This document shows positions 8,175 through 15,763 of a stretch of DNA of 43,311 nucleotides, piece after piece (within the stretch, counting starts at the first letter, position 1; every line of letters begins with the position of its first letter). The stretch comes from an uncultured Saprospiraceae bacterium. GTDB taxonomy: Bacteria > Bacteroidota > Bacteroidia > Chitinophagales > Saprospiraceae. The stretch covers positions 1 to 43,311 of the forward strand of contig CALDUE010000135.1 of assembly GCA_937923485.1 (NCBI GenBank), read 5' to 3'. The notes beneath the pieces are model-generated. The model saw nothing but the letters and a program-made list of their open reading frames with translations. It was not told where the DNA came from and did not search any database. Both the position numbers and the translations under genes were made by a program.

Positions 8175-9716
8175 ATGACTCGATTTCTACCTCTTTTCTT
8201 AGCACTCATGTTCTTAGTTGTCGCCTGCGAGCGAGAACAAGTCCTACCAAATCCTGACCTCAATCCAGACCAAGAAGTCTTGAGTCATGATGAAGTCCTA
8301 GATCGCATCAAAGCCACTATGCATGATGGCGAGGTCTTCGATTGGACATCCTTAAATGATAACGAACTCTTCAGTGCAGGTGTAAGTGGAGACTCGCTCT
8401 TCACCTTCGGCTATTGGATGGGAGACAAGGCGGATGCTCCTACTCAGATCGGAATACTCGATACCGATTCAGAAAAGTGGAAAGCACATTTTGACGATAT
8501 TCTAAATGAGCTTATTGCTTTGGAAGAAAAAGCCTCAGGAGAAATTTTAACCCGCGAAGACTTGCTGGTATTCGGCGAACCTGAATTTGTTCCACAAGCT
8601 ACGCTGCGCTTGCGCTCCTTAACGAGTATAGCGTTTTTGCGAAAGCACCAAGACACACGCTACATCGAACCGATGGGCTTTGATCCAGAAGCATCAGAAT
8701 TAAGCCAACGATCTGGCTCTGGGTGTAGTGGGGGTGGACCGAACTACTCGATTCCCTCGGCAGACTTTACGACCGTTTCGCCAAGCGTAAAAGTTCCATG
8801 GAACTTTTACTTGCATAACATCCCGCAAGCCTGGTCACACAGTCAAGGAGACAACGTGCGTGTGCAAATCATCGATACTGGAAGCTCGGACGATCAGGAC
8901 AATTTAGGTTCACAATTTGCGAGTGGTTGGTCTGGAGGCCGCAGTATTTCACGTCAATCAACGCTCTATTCAGGCAGCTGGTGGTGGCGTCGATTGGATA
9001 GTCCAAATGATCAATGTGGACACGGAACACGCATGTCAGGTCTTGCGACGGCTCCACGAGGAAGCGATGGAAATGCGGTCGGTGTAGCGTATAAGTCAGA
9101 CTTAACCACCATCCGCGCAGTTTCCGATGTTGTCATATCAGGCAGCAACGAGTCCAATGGGGTCAAGAACGCACTCATTATCGCGGGCAACAGCTCAAGC
9201 ACTAAAATTGTCAGCATGAGCATTGGTACGCCCTTTACAAATGGGACCGTTCGCGATGGTATTTACTATGCGTACAACCGAGGTAAGATGATTTTCGCTG
9301 CGGCAGGAACTAGCTTTTCGTGGACGAGCTGGTACGGTGTTATCTTCCCTGCAAACATGAGCCAGACGGTCGCTGTAACAGGAGTAAAAGAAAACCTTCC
9401 TTTTCAGCGATGCAACAACTGTCATGACGGTAGTCAGGTCGATTTTGTGGTACACATGCAACGTAACAGTAGCAATGATAGATTGACGCTTGCCCTCGCT
9501 AATAGCGGCAATCAACCGACGTATTCTGGAGGTTCAAGCTGCGCCACAGCTACAACAGCAGGTGTGGCTGCTTTGGTCTGGTCCAAATATCCTGGCTGGA
9601 GTCGTAATCAAGTCTTTACTCGTCTCAAGCAGAGTGCATCTAACTATCCAGGTCGAGATAATAACTTTGGTTGGGGCGCAATTGATGCCTTGCAGGCGGT
9701 GACGGTGCCGTTGTAG
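8175..9716 (+). CDS. S8 (subtilisin-like) serine peptidase, lipoprotein
   Basis: I place the start at ATG 8175 because it gives a clean lipoprotein signal (M-T-R-F-L-P-L-F-L ... V-V-A-C, Cys 18); an in-frame ATG at 8145 adds ten charged residues. The 513-residue product has an N-terminal prodomain-like region to about residue 170, a Gly/Ser/Cys linker, and an S8 domain. The catalytic triad is visible: D234 in I-I-D-T-G, H283 in C-G-H-G-T-R-M-S-G, S455 in G-G-S-S-C-A-T-A. The Asp is followed by T-G-S-S rather than the common T-G-V. It probably acts as a surface or periplasmic protease. It converges on the next gene with a 4-base gap. A one-mismatch relative of the 14-mer is at 8633. Confidence 0.9.
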   Translation: MTRFLPLFLALMFLVVACEREQVLPNPDLNPDQEVLSHDEVLDRIKATMHDGEVFDWTSLNDNELFSAGVSGDSLFTFGYWMGDKADAPTQIGILDTDSEKWKAHFDDILNELIALEEKASGEILTREDLLVFGEPEFVPQATLRLRSLTSIAFLRKHQDTRYIEPMGFDPEASELSQRSGSGCSGGGPNYSIPSADFTTVSPSVKVPWNFYLHNIPQAWSHSQGDNVRVQIIDTGSSDDQDNLGSQFASGWSGGRSISRQSTLYSGSWWWRRLDSPNDQCGHGTRMSGLATAPRGSDGNAVGVAYKSDLTTIRAVSDVVISGSNESNGVKNALIIAGNSSSTKIVSMSIGTPFTNGTVRDGIYYAYNRGKMIFAAAGTSFSWTSWYGVIFPANMSQTVAVTGVKENLPFQRCNNCHDGSQVDFVVHMQRNSSNDRLTLALANSGNQPTYSGGSSCATATTAGVAALVWSKYPGWSRNQVFTRLKQSASNYPGRDNNFGWGAIDALQAVTVPL

Positions 9717-9720
9717 GTTC

Positions 9721-10101
9721 CTACTCCTCCAATTCGCACCAAAATTCCTTTCCTTCAACTTCTACGAGACTCAGGTGGCGCTGCTTGCCTGCATAATCGA
9801 GTGGCGTCCAATAATTAGGATAATACAGGGTCACGTTCCTGCCTTTTAAGCGAGCATGCCAATCCCCGAACTCCTCATTTTCTTCTGTGAGGAGCCGATT
9901 AATGTAGTATTGTCTCTCATCGGTGTCTAAAGTGATCACTATGTCACTGACACCTCCACCTGAGACGGAGGTAACAACTCCCGAGACTTCTAGACATTCT
10001 GCCTTTGTGAGCGGACTAGGGACTGGTTTTAGCGCAAGCAATAGAAAAAGAAACACGTCAAGGCCTAGTAGAAGAAGAGCGTACTTAAAAAACTTTTTCA
10101 T
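9721..10101 (-). CDS. Small membrane-anchored protein, unknown
   Basis: A 126-residue protein with an N-terminal membrane anchor (residues 4-24, F-K-Y-A-L-L-L-L-G-L-D-V-F-L-F-L) and a soluble, beta-rich extracytoplasmic part of about 95 residues. No family is recognised. The core V-S-G-V-V-T-S-V-S-G-G-G-V-S-D-I-V-I-T-L-D looks like a small beta-barrel (OB-like), which is inference only. Two Cys flank the domain (one after K-A-E, one in E-F-W-C-E-L). Coding quality is good, and it sits convergently to the peptidase gene. Confidence 0.7.
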   Translation of the reverse strand: MKKFFKYALLLLGLDVFLFLLLALKPVPSPLTKAECLEVSGVVTSVSGGGVSDIVITLDTDERQYYINRLLTEENEEFGDWHARLKGRNVTLYYPNYWTPLDYAGKQRHLSLVEVEGKEFWCELEE

Positions 10102-10246
10102 ACTGGATTTAGCTTGAGGTGGCTATAAGGTACATCGTTTTGAATCGGCCGACCGCTATTCATGGTCTAGAAGCCTCAAATTCAGTGGCAGTTTTGCGTC
10201 TATGACTGATGTCACAAGTCGTAATAAAAGACGTATAAAGAAAGGT

Positions 10247-10254
10247 TATATTTG
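10247..10254 (+). promoter_or_regulatory. -7 promoter element upstream of the haloperoxidase gene
   Basis: TATATTTG is an exact TAnnTTTG match. It would place the transcript start near 10259, about 20 bases before the ATG at 10281. No convincing TTG was found about 20 bases further upstream. Confidence 0.45.
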
Positions 10255-10280
10255 ATCCGACCTCGACAATCCCTATTGAA

Positions 10281-13106
10281 ATGATACCGTCTAGAATTTT
10301 CCTCTCGCTCCTTGTATTCCTGAGCTTGGGCCACCAATCCTTGCAAGCGCAAGATGTTGCTCGCTTATGGAATGAGCAGCTGCTTGAGGCCGTACGTAAT
10401 GACTTCGCTCGACCTACGGTGCATGCGCGCAACCTGTTCCATACAAGCGTTGCGATGTACGATGCATGGGCTGTTTATGATGATGAGGCGGATACCTACT
10501 TTTTAGGAAAGACCGTTGGCGATTACACGGTCAATTTTGACAGCATTCCAGATCCGGCCGATATTAAGGCCGCACAAAAAGCAGCGATCAGTTACGCTGC
10601 TTTTAGACTATTGCGCTACAGGTTTCGCAACTCGCCTAATCGAGCGGCAACGTGGAGAAGCCTTGACAGCCTCATGTTTGACTTGGGCTATAATCCAATG
10701 TTTGTGGGGACGAACTATCAAAGCGGAGATGCAGCGGCGCTAGGCAACTACCTCGGCTTTGAGCTAATTATCTATGGAAATAACGATGGTGCGAATGACG
10801 CCGGCGACTATCAAAATCAATACTACCAGCCCATAAACGACGCACTCTTCATGGATGAACCAGGGAATCCTGACATCATCAATCCAGACCGATGGCAACC
10901 TCTGAGTCTTACCAACTTCATCGACCAATCTGGAAACCCTATCCCTGGAGGAACACAGGAATTTCTTGGACCAGAGTGGGGTAATGTGGTTCCTTTCTCA
11001 CTGACAGACGACGAAAAAGTAGTTTTCACGAGAGATGGAAACGACTATCAAGTATATCACGATCCTGGACCGCCCCCATACATCGCCGATTCTGCAACAC
11101 GCGAACGCTATCAACGAGGGTTCGAGATGGTAGGCATCTGGGGAGGTCTCTTAGATCCGAGTGATGGAGTCACTTGGGATGTAGGGCCTGGTGCACGAGG
11201 ACGAAACGTAGATCCACTTCCAGACTTTGAAGACTATTATGACGTCTACAATGAGTTTGGTGGAGGAGACACCACCGGTGGACTTAGCATAAATCCGATC
11301 ACGAACCAACCGTACGAACCCAATGTGGTCAAACGAGGAGACTACGGCCGTGTACTCGCTGAGTTTTGGGCTGATGGACCTGATTCAGAAACTCCCCCGG
11401 GGCACTGGTTTGTCCTTTTGAACTACGTGATGGATGCTCCAGATTTTGAATTCAAATGGCGAGGCCAAGGGCCCGTCATCGATACCATAGAGTATGAGGT
11501 GAAAGCGTATTTCGCACTTGGAGGCGCCATGCATGATGCAGCAATTTCTACCTGGAGTATCAAAGGATGGTACGATTACCTCCGACCAGTAAGTGCGCTG
11601 CGCTACATGGCAGAAAGAGGACAACGATCCGATCCTGCTCTGCCTCGCTTTCACGAGCATGGGCTTCGCATCGAACCTGGTTTTATCGAAATGATCGATA
11701 ACATCAACGACCCACTTGCTGGTCCAAATGGTGAGAACATCGCTGAGATGAAAATTATGAGTTGGCTCGGTCCTGAGGCGATTGCAGATCCTGCCACAGA
11801 CGTAGCAGGTGTTGGCTGGATTCTCGTGAAAGAATGGTGGCCGTATCAACGTCCGACCTTCGTAAGTCCTCCCTTTGCTGGCTACGTAAGTGGGCACAGC
11901 ACCTATTCTCGTGCAGCTGCTGAAATCTTGACTTCCATGACTGGCAGTCGTTACTTCCCTGGCGGGCTAGGTACGTTTACCGCACCTCAGAACGATTTTT
12001 TGGTCTTCGAACAAGGGCCGAGTGAAACCGTAGAGCTGCAATGGGCGACCTATCAAGATGCCAGTGATGAGGTAAGTCTCAGCCGTATCTATGGAGGTAT
12101 CCACCCCATGGCAGACGATATCCCAGGACGTAAAATCGGCATTTTAGTCGCAGAAGAGGCCTATACCAAAGCAATCAGCTATTTCGATCAGTTGCAACCG
12201 ATTCTTAGCGGGGCTGACGTATCTGGTTCGATCATAAATTACGTCGCTAGAGATGAACTCCGTACGCTCGAATTCACTTTCGATGAAACCGTTGATACCT
12301 TGTTGAGCACAAGCTTGACGATCGATGTAGGTGGGCAAACCTTCACTCCTGAAAGCTTCCAATGGACAGGATCGCAGTCGCTCGAAGTAGAGCTCCGCGT
12401 CGGTGATGAAGAGTTAAATGACGGCCAAGCAATGGGCAGCATCGTAGGTATCCGTGACCTGTACAGTAATCCTGTTCAGGACAGCAGTTTTACATTTGAA
12501 TACGATACAAAGCGTCCAATCTCTTCCATCAATGCCTCCAAAGATTTTATTGGTATTGGCGATGTGGGCCCTGAAGCATTGACGGTGACCATTTTGTTTG
12601 ACGAGCCTATGGATACAGCTGCGATCTTCATTTGGAACCTGCCGAATGACTTCCCTGCTGGGGTTTTATCAGCAGCTTCCGAACGTTGGACGGACGACGC
12701 TTCGTATGAGATTGTTTTTGATGTGAACTTCGTTGCAAACACCTCATATGATGATCTAAGACTCACTGCTATTGCGCAAGACTTGTTCCGCAATCAACCT
12801 GCAGACACCTTGACTCCTGAGTTTTTGAACATCGAATTTCTAACTTCTAGTACGCAACAATTACCTTCTGGAGCTAACGCACAGCTTTTCCCTAATCCTG
12901 TAGTTGATCAGCTTTCGCTAAAACTTTCGGCCAGTACTCAAGGAGAGGTGATATTGACTAATGTAAACGGACGTATGATCCGTCGTATGCAGGTTTCAGG
13001 TTTTGGCGAAAGCTGGAATGTCGCAGAGCTGGCAAGCGGTACTTACAATGCCACATTGACCACCGATCAGGGTGACCAACTTACTTGGCAGGTGGTGAAG
13101 CAATAG
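10281..13106 (+). CDS. T9SS-exported vanadium-dependent haloperoxidase / PAP2-superfamily enzyme
   Basis: A 941-residue protein with a signal peptide (residues 5-23, ending S-L-Q-A-Q). Residues about 25-630 match the vanadium haloperoxidase branch of the PAP2 superfamily, with all three anion-pocket motifs: K517-E-W-W-P-Y-Q-R-P (K-x6-R-P), S-G-H539-S, and S601-R-x5-H608-x3-D612. Two Ig-like or cohesin-like beta domains follow (about 640-860). The last ~75 residues (A-Q-L-F-P-N-P-V-V-D-Q-L ... G-T-Y-N-A-T-L) are a T9SS type A sorting domain. Expected activity is vanadate-dependent halide oxidation or phosphoester hydrolysis at the cell surface; sequence alone does not separate these. The gene is monocistronic. 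An exact 14-mer (reverse) and a one-mismatch copy (12911) both lie in the sorting domain. Confidence 0.87.
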   Translation: MIPSRIFLSLLVFLSLGHQSLQAQDVARLWNEQLLEAVRNDFARPTVHARNLFHTSVAMYDAWAVYDDEADTYFLGKTVGDYTVNFDSIPDPADIKAAQKAAISYAAFRLLRYRFRNSPNRAATWRSLDSLMFDLGYNPMFVGTNYQSGDAAALGNYLGFELIIYGNNDGANDAGDYQNQYYQPINDALFMDEPGNPDIINPDRWQPLSLTNFIDQSGNPIPGGTQEFLGPEWGNVVPFSLTDDEKVVFTRDGNDYQVYHDPGPPPYIADSATRERYQRGFEMVGIWGGLLDPSDGVTWDVGPGARGRNVDPLPDFEDYYDVYNEFGGGDTTGGLSINPITNQPYEPNVVKRGDYGRVLAEFWADGPDSETPPGHWFVLLNYVMDAPDFEFKWRGQGPVIDTIEYEVKAYFALGGAMHDAAISTWSIKGWYDYLRPVSALRYMAERGQRSDPALPRFHEHGLRIEPGFIEMIDNINDPLAGPNGENIAEMKIMSWLGPEAIADPATDVAGVGWILVKEWWPYQRPTFVSPPFAGYVSGHSTYSRAAAEILTSMTGSRYFPGGLGTFTAPQNDFLVFEQGPSETVELQWATYQDASDEVSLSRIYGGIHPMADDIPGRKIGILVAEEAYTKAISYFDQLQPILSGADVSGSIINYVARDELRTLEFTFDETVDTLLSTSLTIDVGGQTFTPESFQWTGSQSLEVELRVGDEELNDGQAMGSIVGIRDLYSNPVQDSSFTFEYDTKRPISSINASKDFIGIGDVGPEALTVTILFDEPMDTAAIFIWNLPNDFPAGVLSAASERWTDDASYEIVFDVNFVANTSYDDLRLTAIAQDLFRNQPADTLTPEFLNIEFLTSSTQQLPSGANAQLFPNPVVDQLSLKLSASTQGEVILTNVNGRMIRRMQVSGFGESWNVAELASGTYNATLTTDQGDQLTWQVVKQ
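13000..13013 (-). repeat. 14-mer GCTTTCGCCAAAAC, copy 3
   Basis: Exact copy on the minus strand inside the T9SS sorting domain. The gene reads it as G-F-G-E-S, a different register from the rocD and kinase copies. Confidence 0.9.
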
Positions 13107-13154
13107 AATTGGGCTGATTTAAAACTCGCAAGGCATCCTCTACGTTATTGCAGC

Positions 13155-14252
13155 ATGATCGGGTACCAATTCAGTGATTATGTAGCGAAAAAGAACGAGC
13201 AACCGCCGTTCGAGCGCTTGCTTGATATCCTTAAAGAATTGCTCATGCACACCAGTGGTGACGTGAGTGCAGCCCTGAGTTGGTTGACCAAATTGGACAA
13301 GCAATATGGCCTTACCGATGATGAATATGGGATGGCCGATTTCATCCAAGACTTGATTGACAAAGGGTTTTTAAAGGAAGGCGACCCCAAGACGCCTGGT
13401 TTTACGCCGAGCTCCAAAATGGAGATTCAGCTGCGTAAAAAGGCCCTAGACGATGTCTTTGGCCAACTCAAAAAAGCGAAGCGTGGAAATCACTCCACAA
13501 AAGGAACTGGCCAAGGCGATGAGTTCACCAGTGAAACACGCGCTTACGAATTTGGTGATCCTTTAGACCAATTGTCGATGACGGATACGCTGCGTAATGC
13601 GCACATCAATCACGGTATCGACGATTTTAGGTTGACCCACGATGACCTTGAGGTCCGTGAGACGTTCTCTCAGACACAGACCTCTACAGTCCTCATGATT
13701 GACATCAGTCACTCTATGATTCTGTATGGAGAAGACCGCATCACACCTGCCAAGCGTGTAGCCTTAGCCTTGAGTGAATTGATCTCGACGCGCTATCCAA
13801 AAGATACCCTAGATATTCTTGTTTTTGGTAATGATGCCTGGCAAATAGAAGTGAAAGATCTGCCGTATTTAAAAGTTGGACCTTTTCACACAAATACAGT
13901 CGCAGGTCTAGAGCTTGCCATGGATTTATTAAAGCGTCGCCGCAATCCCAATAAGCAGATCTTCATGATCACTGATGGGAAGCCGACGTGTATTAAACGC
14001 GGAAAGAACTATTACAAAAATTCATTCGGACTCGATAAGATGGTCGTCAATCGTACGCTCGGTTTAGCGGTGAAATGTCGTAAGCTGGGTATTCCGATTA
14101 CCACGTTCATGATCGCTCGTGATCCGTACCTCATGCAGTTTGTTGAGCAGTTTACGACTGCCAATAATGGTAAGGCCTTCTACTCGAGCTTAGACGGCTT
14201 AGGCAGTAGTTTGTTTATGGATTACCGAAAGAATAAAAAGCGGGGGCGGTAG
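13155..14252 (+). CDS. VWA (von Willebrand A) domain protein
   Basis: A 365-residue cytoplasmic protein. The N-terminal ~165 residues are helical and charged. A VWA domain follows with the MIDAS motif D-I-S-H-S (D-x-S-x-S) at about residue 183 and the later I-T-D-G-K-P strand. It resembles the YehP/CoxE-like proteins that usually act as metal-dependent partners of MoxR/ChlI-type AAA+ ATPases in cofactor insertion or complex assembly. No such ATPase is adjacent, so the partner must lie elsewhere. The TAG stop at 14250 is also the first bases of a repeat hairpin region. Confidence 0.85.
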   Translation: MIGYQFSDYVAKKNEQPPFERLLDILKELLMHTSGDVSAALSWLTKLDKQYGLTDDEYGMADFIQDLIDKGFLKEGDPKTPGFTPSSKMEIQLRKKALDDVFGQLKKAKRGNHSTKGTGQGDEFTSETRAYEFGDPLDQLSMTDTLRNAHINHGIDDFRLTHDDLEVRETFSQTQTSTVLMIDISHSMILYGEDRITPAKRVALALSELISTRYPKDTLDILVFGNDAWQIEVKDLPYLKVGPFHTNTVAGLELAMDLLKRRRNPNKQIFMITDGKPTCIKRGKNYYKNSFGLDKMVVNRTLGLAVKCRKLGIPITTFMIARDPYLMQFVEQFTTANNGKAFYSSLDGLGSSLFMDYRKNKKRGR

Positions 14253-14284
14253 ATGGCGGCTTCCGTGCTCCGCACGGGCCATCT
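14251..14284 (+). repeat. 34-nt nested hairpin H1
   Basis: Outer arms AGATGGC / GCCATCT, bulge GGCTT, inner arms CCGTGC / GCACGG, loop TCC. All 13 pairs are intact. It starts on the last two bases of the VWA stop codon. Confidence 0.8.
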
Positions 14285-14288
14285 CTTC

Positions 14289-14322
14289 AAAAGGCGGCTG
14301 ACATGCTCTGCATGTGCCTTCT
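14289..14322 (+). repeat. 34-nt nested hairpin H2
   Basis: Outer arms AAAAGGC / GCCTTCT (one mismatch), bulge GGCTG, inner arms ACATGC / GCATGT, loop TCT. It is part of a 52-base block (14285-14336) repeated at 14419-14470 with two differences. Confidence 0.8.
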
Positions 14323-14376
14323 GCTGATGAATTCTTGAAAAAGCCGGCAACTACTCAGCGCTCAAATTCACTCTTA

Positions 14377-14410
14377 AGTTGCCACATCCAGAGGATGTCA
14401 ACCGGCAACT
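14377..14410 (-). repeat. 34-nt nested hairpin H4 (opposite orientation)
   Basis: Read on the minus strand: outer arms AGTTGCC / GGCAACT, bulge GGTTG, inner arms ACATCC / GGATGT, loop TCT. Same architecture as H1-H3 but with a different, fully compensated outer stem. Confidence 0.8.
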
Positions 14411-14422
14411 GTTTAGCGCTTC

Positions 14423-14456
14423 AAAAGGCGGCTGACATGCTCTGCATGTGCCTTTT
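14423..14456 (+). repeat. 34-nt nested hairpin H3
   Basis: Outer arms AAAAGGC / GCCTTTT, bulge GGCTG, inner arms ACATGC / GCATGT, loop TCT. All pairs are intact; it is the better-preserved twin of H2. Confidence 0.8.
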
Positions 14457-14509
14457 GCTGACGAATTCTTAATAAATCTGAAAGCGCGTTGGACTCACGT
14501 TGCCTAAAT

Positions 14510-14543
14510 AGTTGCCACATCCAGAGGATGTCAACCGGCAACT
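14510..14543 (-). repeat. 34-nt nested hairpin H5 (opposite orientation)
   Basis: Identical to H4. A decayed sixth copy (14585-14618) keeps AGTTGCC and an inner stem with one mismatch but has lost the outer pairing. Half-copies of the AGTTGCC-GGCTT arm lie at 14343 and 14551. Together these elements fill the 437-base gap before fabH, where no ORF is credible. Confidence 0.8.
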
Positions 14544-14689
14544 GTGAAAAAGCCGGCAACTGCTCAGCGCTCAAATTCACTTGTAGTTGCCACATCCAAA
14601 GAATGTCAGCCGAAATCCGAAACGCTATGGGCTTTGAAAAAAGGTGGCCCCAAGTATCTTACCGCTCCTAGCCCAATCAACATTCTTGC

Positions 14690-15760
14690 ATGACATTCGC
14701 CAAAATCGCCGGAATCGGCCACTACGTTCCTGAAAACGTTGTTACCAACGATGACCTCACCAAGGTGATGGACACCTCTGATGAGTGGATTCGAGAACGT
14801 ACGGGCATTCAAGAGCGCCGCTACGGGACTAAAAGCACCGAAACCACCGCTACCATGGGGGCTGAGGCTGCACGAAAGGCATGTGAAGCGGCAGGCATTC
14901 AACCAAGCGACATCGACTTTATCGTGTTTGCGACGCTGTCTCCGGATTACTACTTCCCTGGCTGTGGGGTACTTGTGCAACGCGAACTCGGCATCACCGA
15001 TGGCGAATGCGGCGCACTCGATGTCCGTAACCAATGCTCAGGCTTCGTTTATGCACTCAGTGTTGCCGACAAGTTTGTTGCTAGTGGTATGTACAAGAAC
15101 GTATTAGTGGTTGGCTCAGAAATGCACTCGATGGGGCTCGACTTTTCTACCGAGGGTAGGGGAGTGACTGTCATTTTTGGCGACGGAGCTGGAGCGGTTA
15201 TCGTCCAGCCGAGTGACTCCAAAGATTCGGCTATTCTCGCCTCAGCAATGCACTCAGATGGGACCTACGCAGAGAAACTAGCTATGTTGAGTCCAGGTTC
15301 GCATGGTGGAAAGCACCTTAGCGCACAGGGAGATGAGCGCGATTGGGGTTTCGCTCCGCAAGAAGATTTTGGTGGCATTTTCACCACACAGAACATGCTC
15401 GACAACGGTGATTTCTATCCTGTCATGGAAGGCCAGTTTGTATTCAAACTTGCCGTTCAGAAGTTTCCAGAAGTGGTCTTGGAAGTTTTGGCGAAAGCTG
15501 GACTTACCGTCGATGACATCGACATGCTCATTCCGCATCAGGCCAATTTGCGCATTGCTCAATTCGTTCAGCGGACGCTAAAGCTTCGCGACGATCAGGT
15601 CTATAACAATATTCAGCGCTATGGGAATACCACCGCCGCGAGTGTTCCGATAGCTTTGAGTGAAGCGATCGCAGAAGGTAAAGTGAAGCGCGGCGACGTG
15701 GTGGTTATCGCAGCTTTTGGGAGTGGCTTTACGTGGGCTGGAGCAGTGTTTAGATACTAG
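14690..15760 (+). CDS. fabH: Beta-ketoacyl-ACP synthase III
   Basis: A 356-residue thiolase-fold enzyme that starts fatty acid synthesis by condensing acetyl-CoA (or a branched primer) with malonyl-ACP. The catalytic triad is visible: C116 in V-R-N-Q-C-S-G-F, H283 in I-P-H-Q-A-N-L-R-I, N313 in Y-G-N-T-T-A-A-S. The N-terminus (A-G-I-G-H-Y-V-P-E-N-V-V-T-N) and the D-E-W-I-x-x-R-T-G-I motif are typical. The protein is about 30 residues longer than E. coli FabH, with extra sequence around residues 195-235, as in many Bacteroidota KAS III paralogues, so a role outside primary fatty acid synthesis cannot be excluded. It stands alone, away from plsX or rpmF. It converges on the FG-GAP lipoprotein gene with a 3-base gap. 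Confidence 0.88.
   Translation: MTFAKIAGIGHYVPENVVTNDDLTKVMDTSDEWIRERTGIQERRYGTKSTETTATMGAEAARKACEAAGIQPSDIDFIVFATLSPDYYFPGCGVLVQRELGITDGECGALDVRNQCSGFVYALSVADKFVASGMYKNVLVVGSEMHSMGLDFSTEGRGVTVIFGDGAGAVIVQPSDSKDSAILASAMHSDGTYAEKLAMLSPGSHGGKHLSAQGDERDWGFAPQEDFGGIFTTQNMLDNGDFYPVMEGQFVFKLAVQKFPEVVLEVLAKAGLTVDDIDMLIPHQANLRIAQFVQRTLKLRDDQVYNNIQRYGNTTAASVPIALSEAIAEGKVKRGDVVVIAAFGSGFTWAGAVFRY
15485..15498 (-). repeat. 14-mer GCTTTCGCCAAAAC, copy 4
   Basis: Exact copy on the minus strand within fabH, read by the gene as V-L-A-K-A (third register). Confidence 0.9.
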
Positions 15761-15763
15761 TAG

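Noticed and set aside
9408-9422. C-N-N-C-H motif in the S8 peptidase, matching the haem c attachment pattern CxxCH
   Set aside because: It is a single motif inside an intact subtilisin domain with no cytochrome fold or distal ligand around it; more likely a structural Cys pair.
11385-11897. 170-residue antisense ORF opposite the haloperoxidase gene
   Set aside because: Shadow of a strongly coding frame; its translation has no protein-like features.
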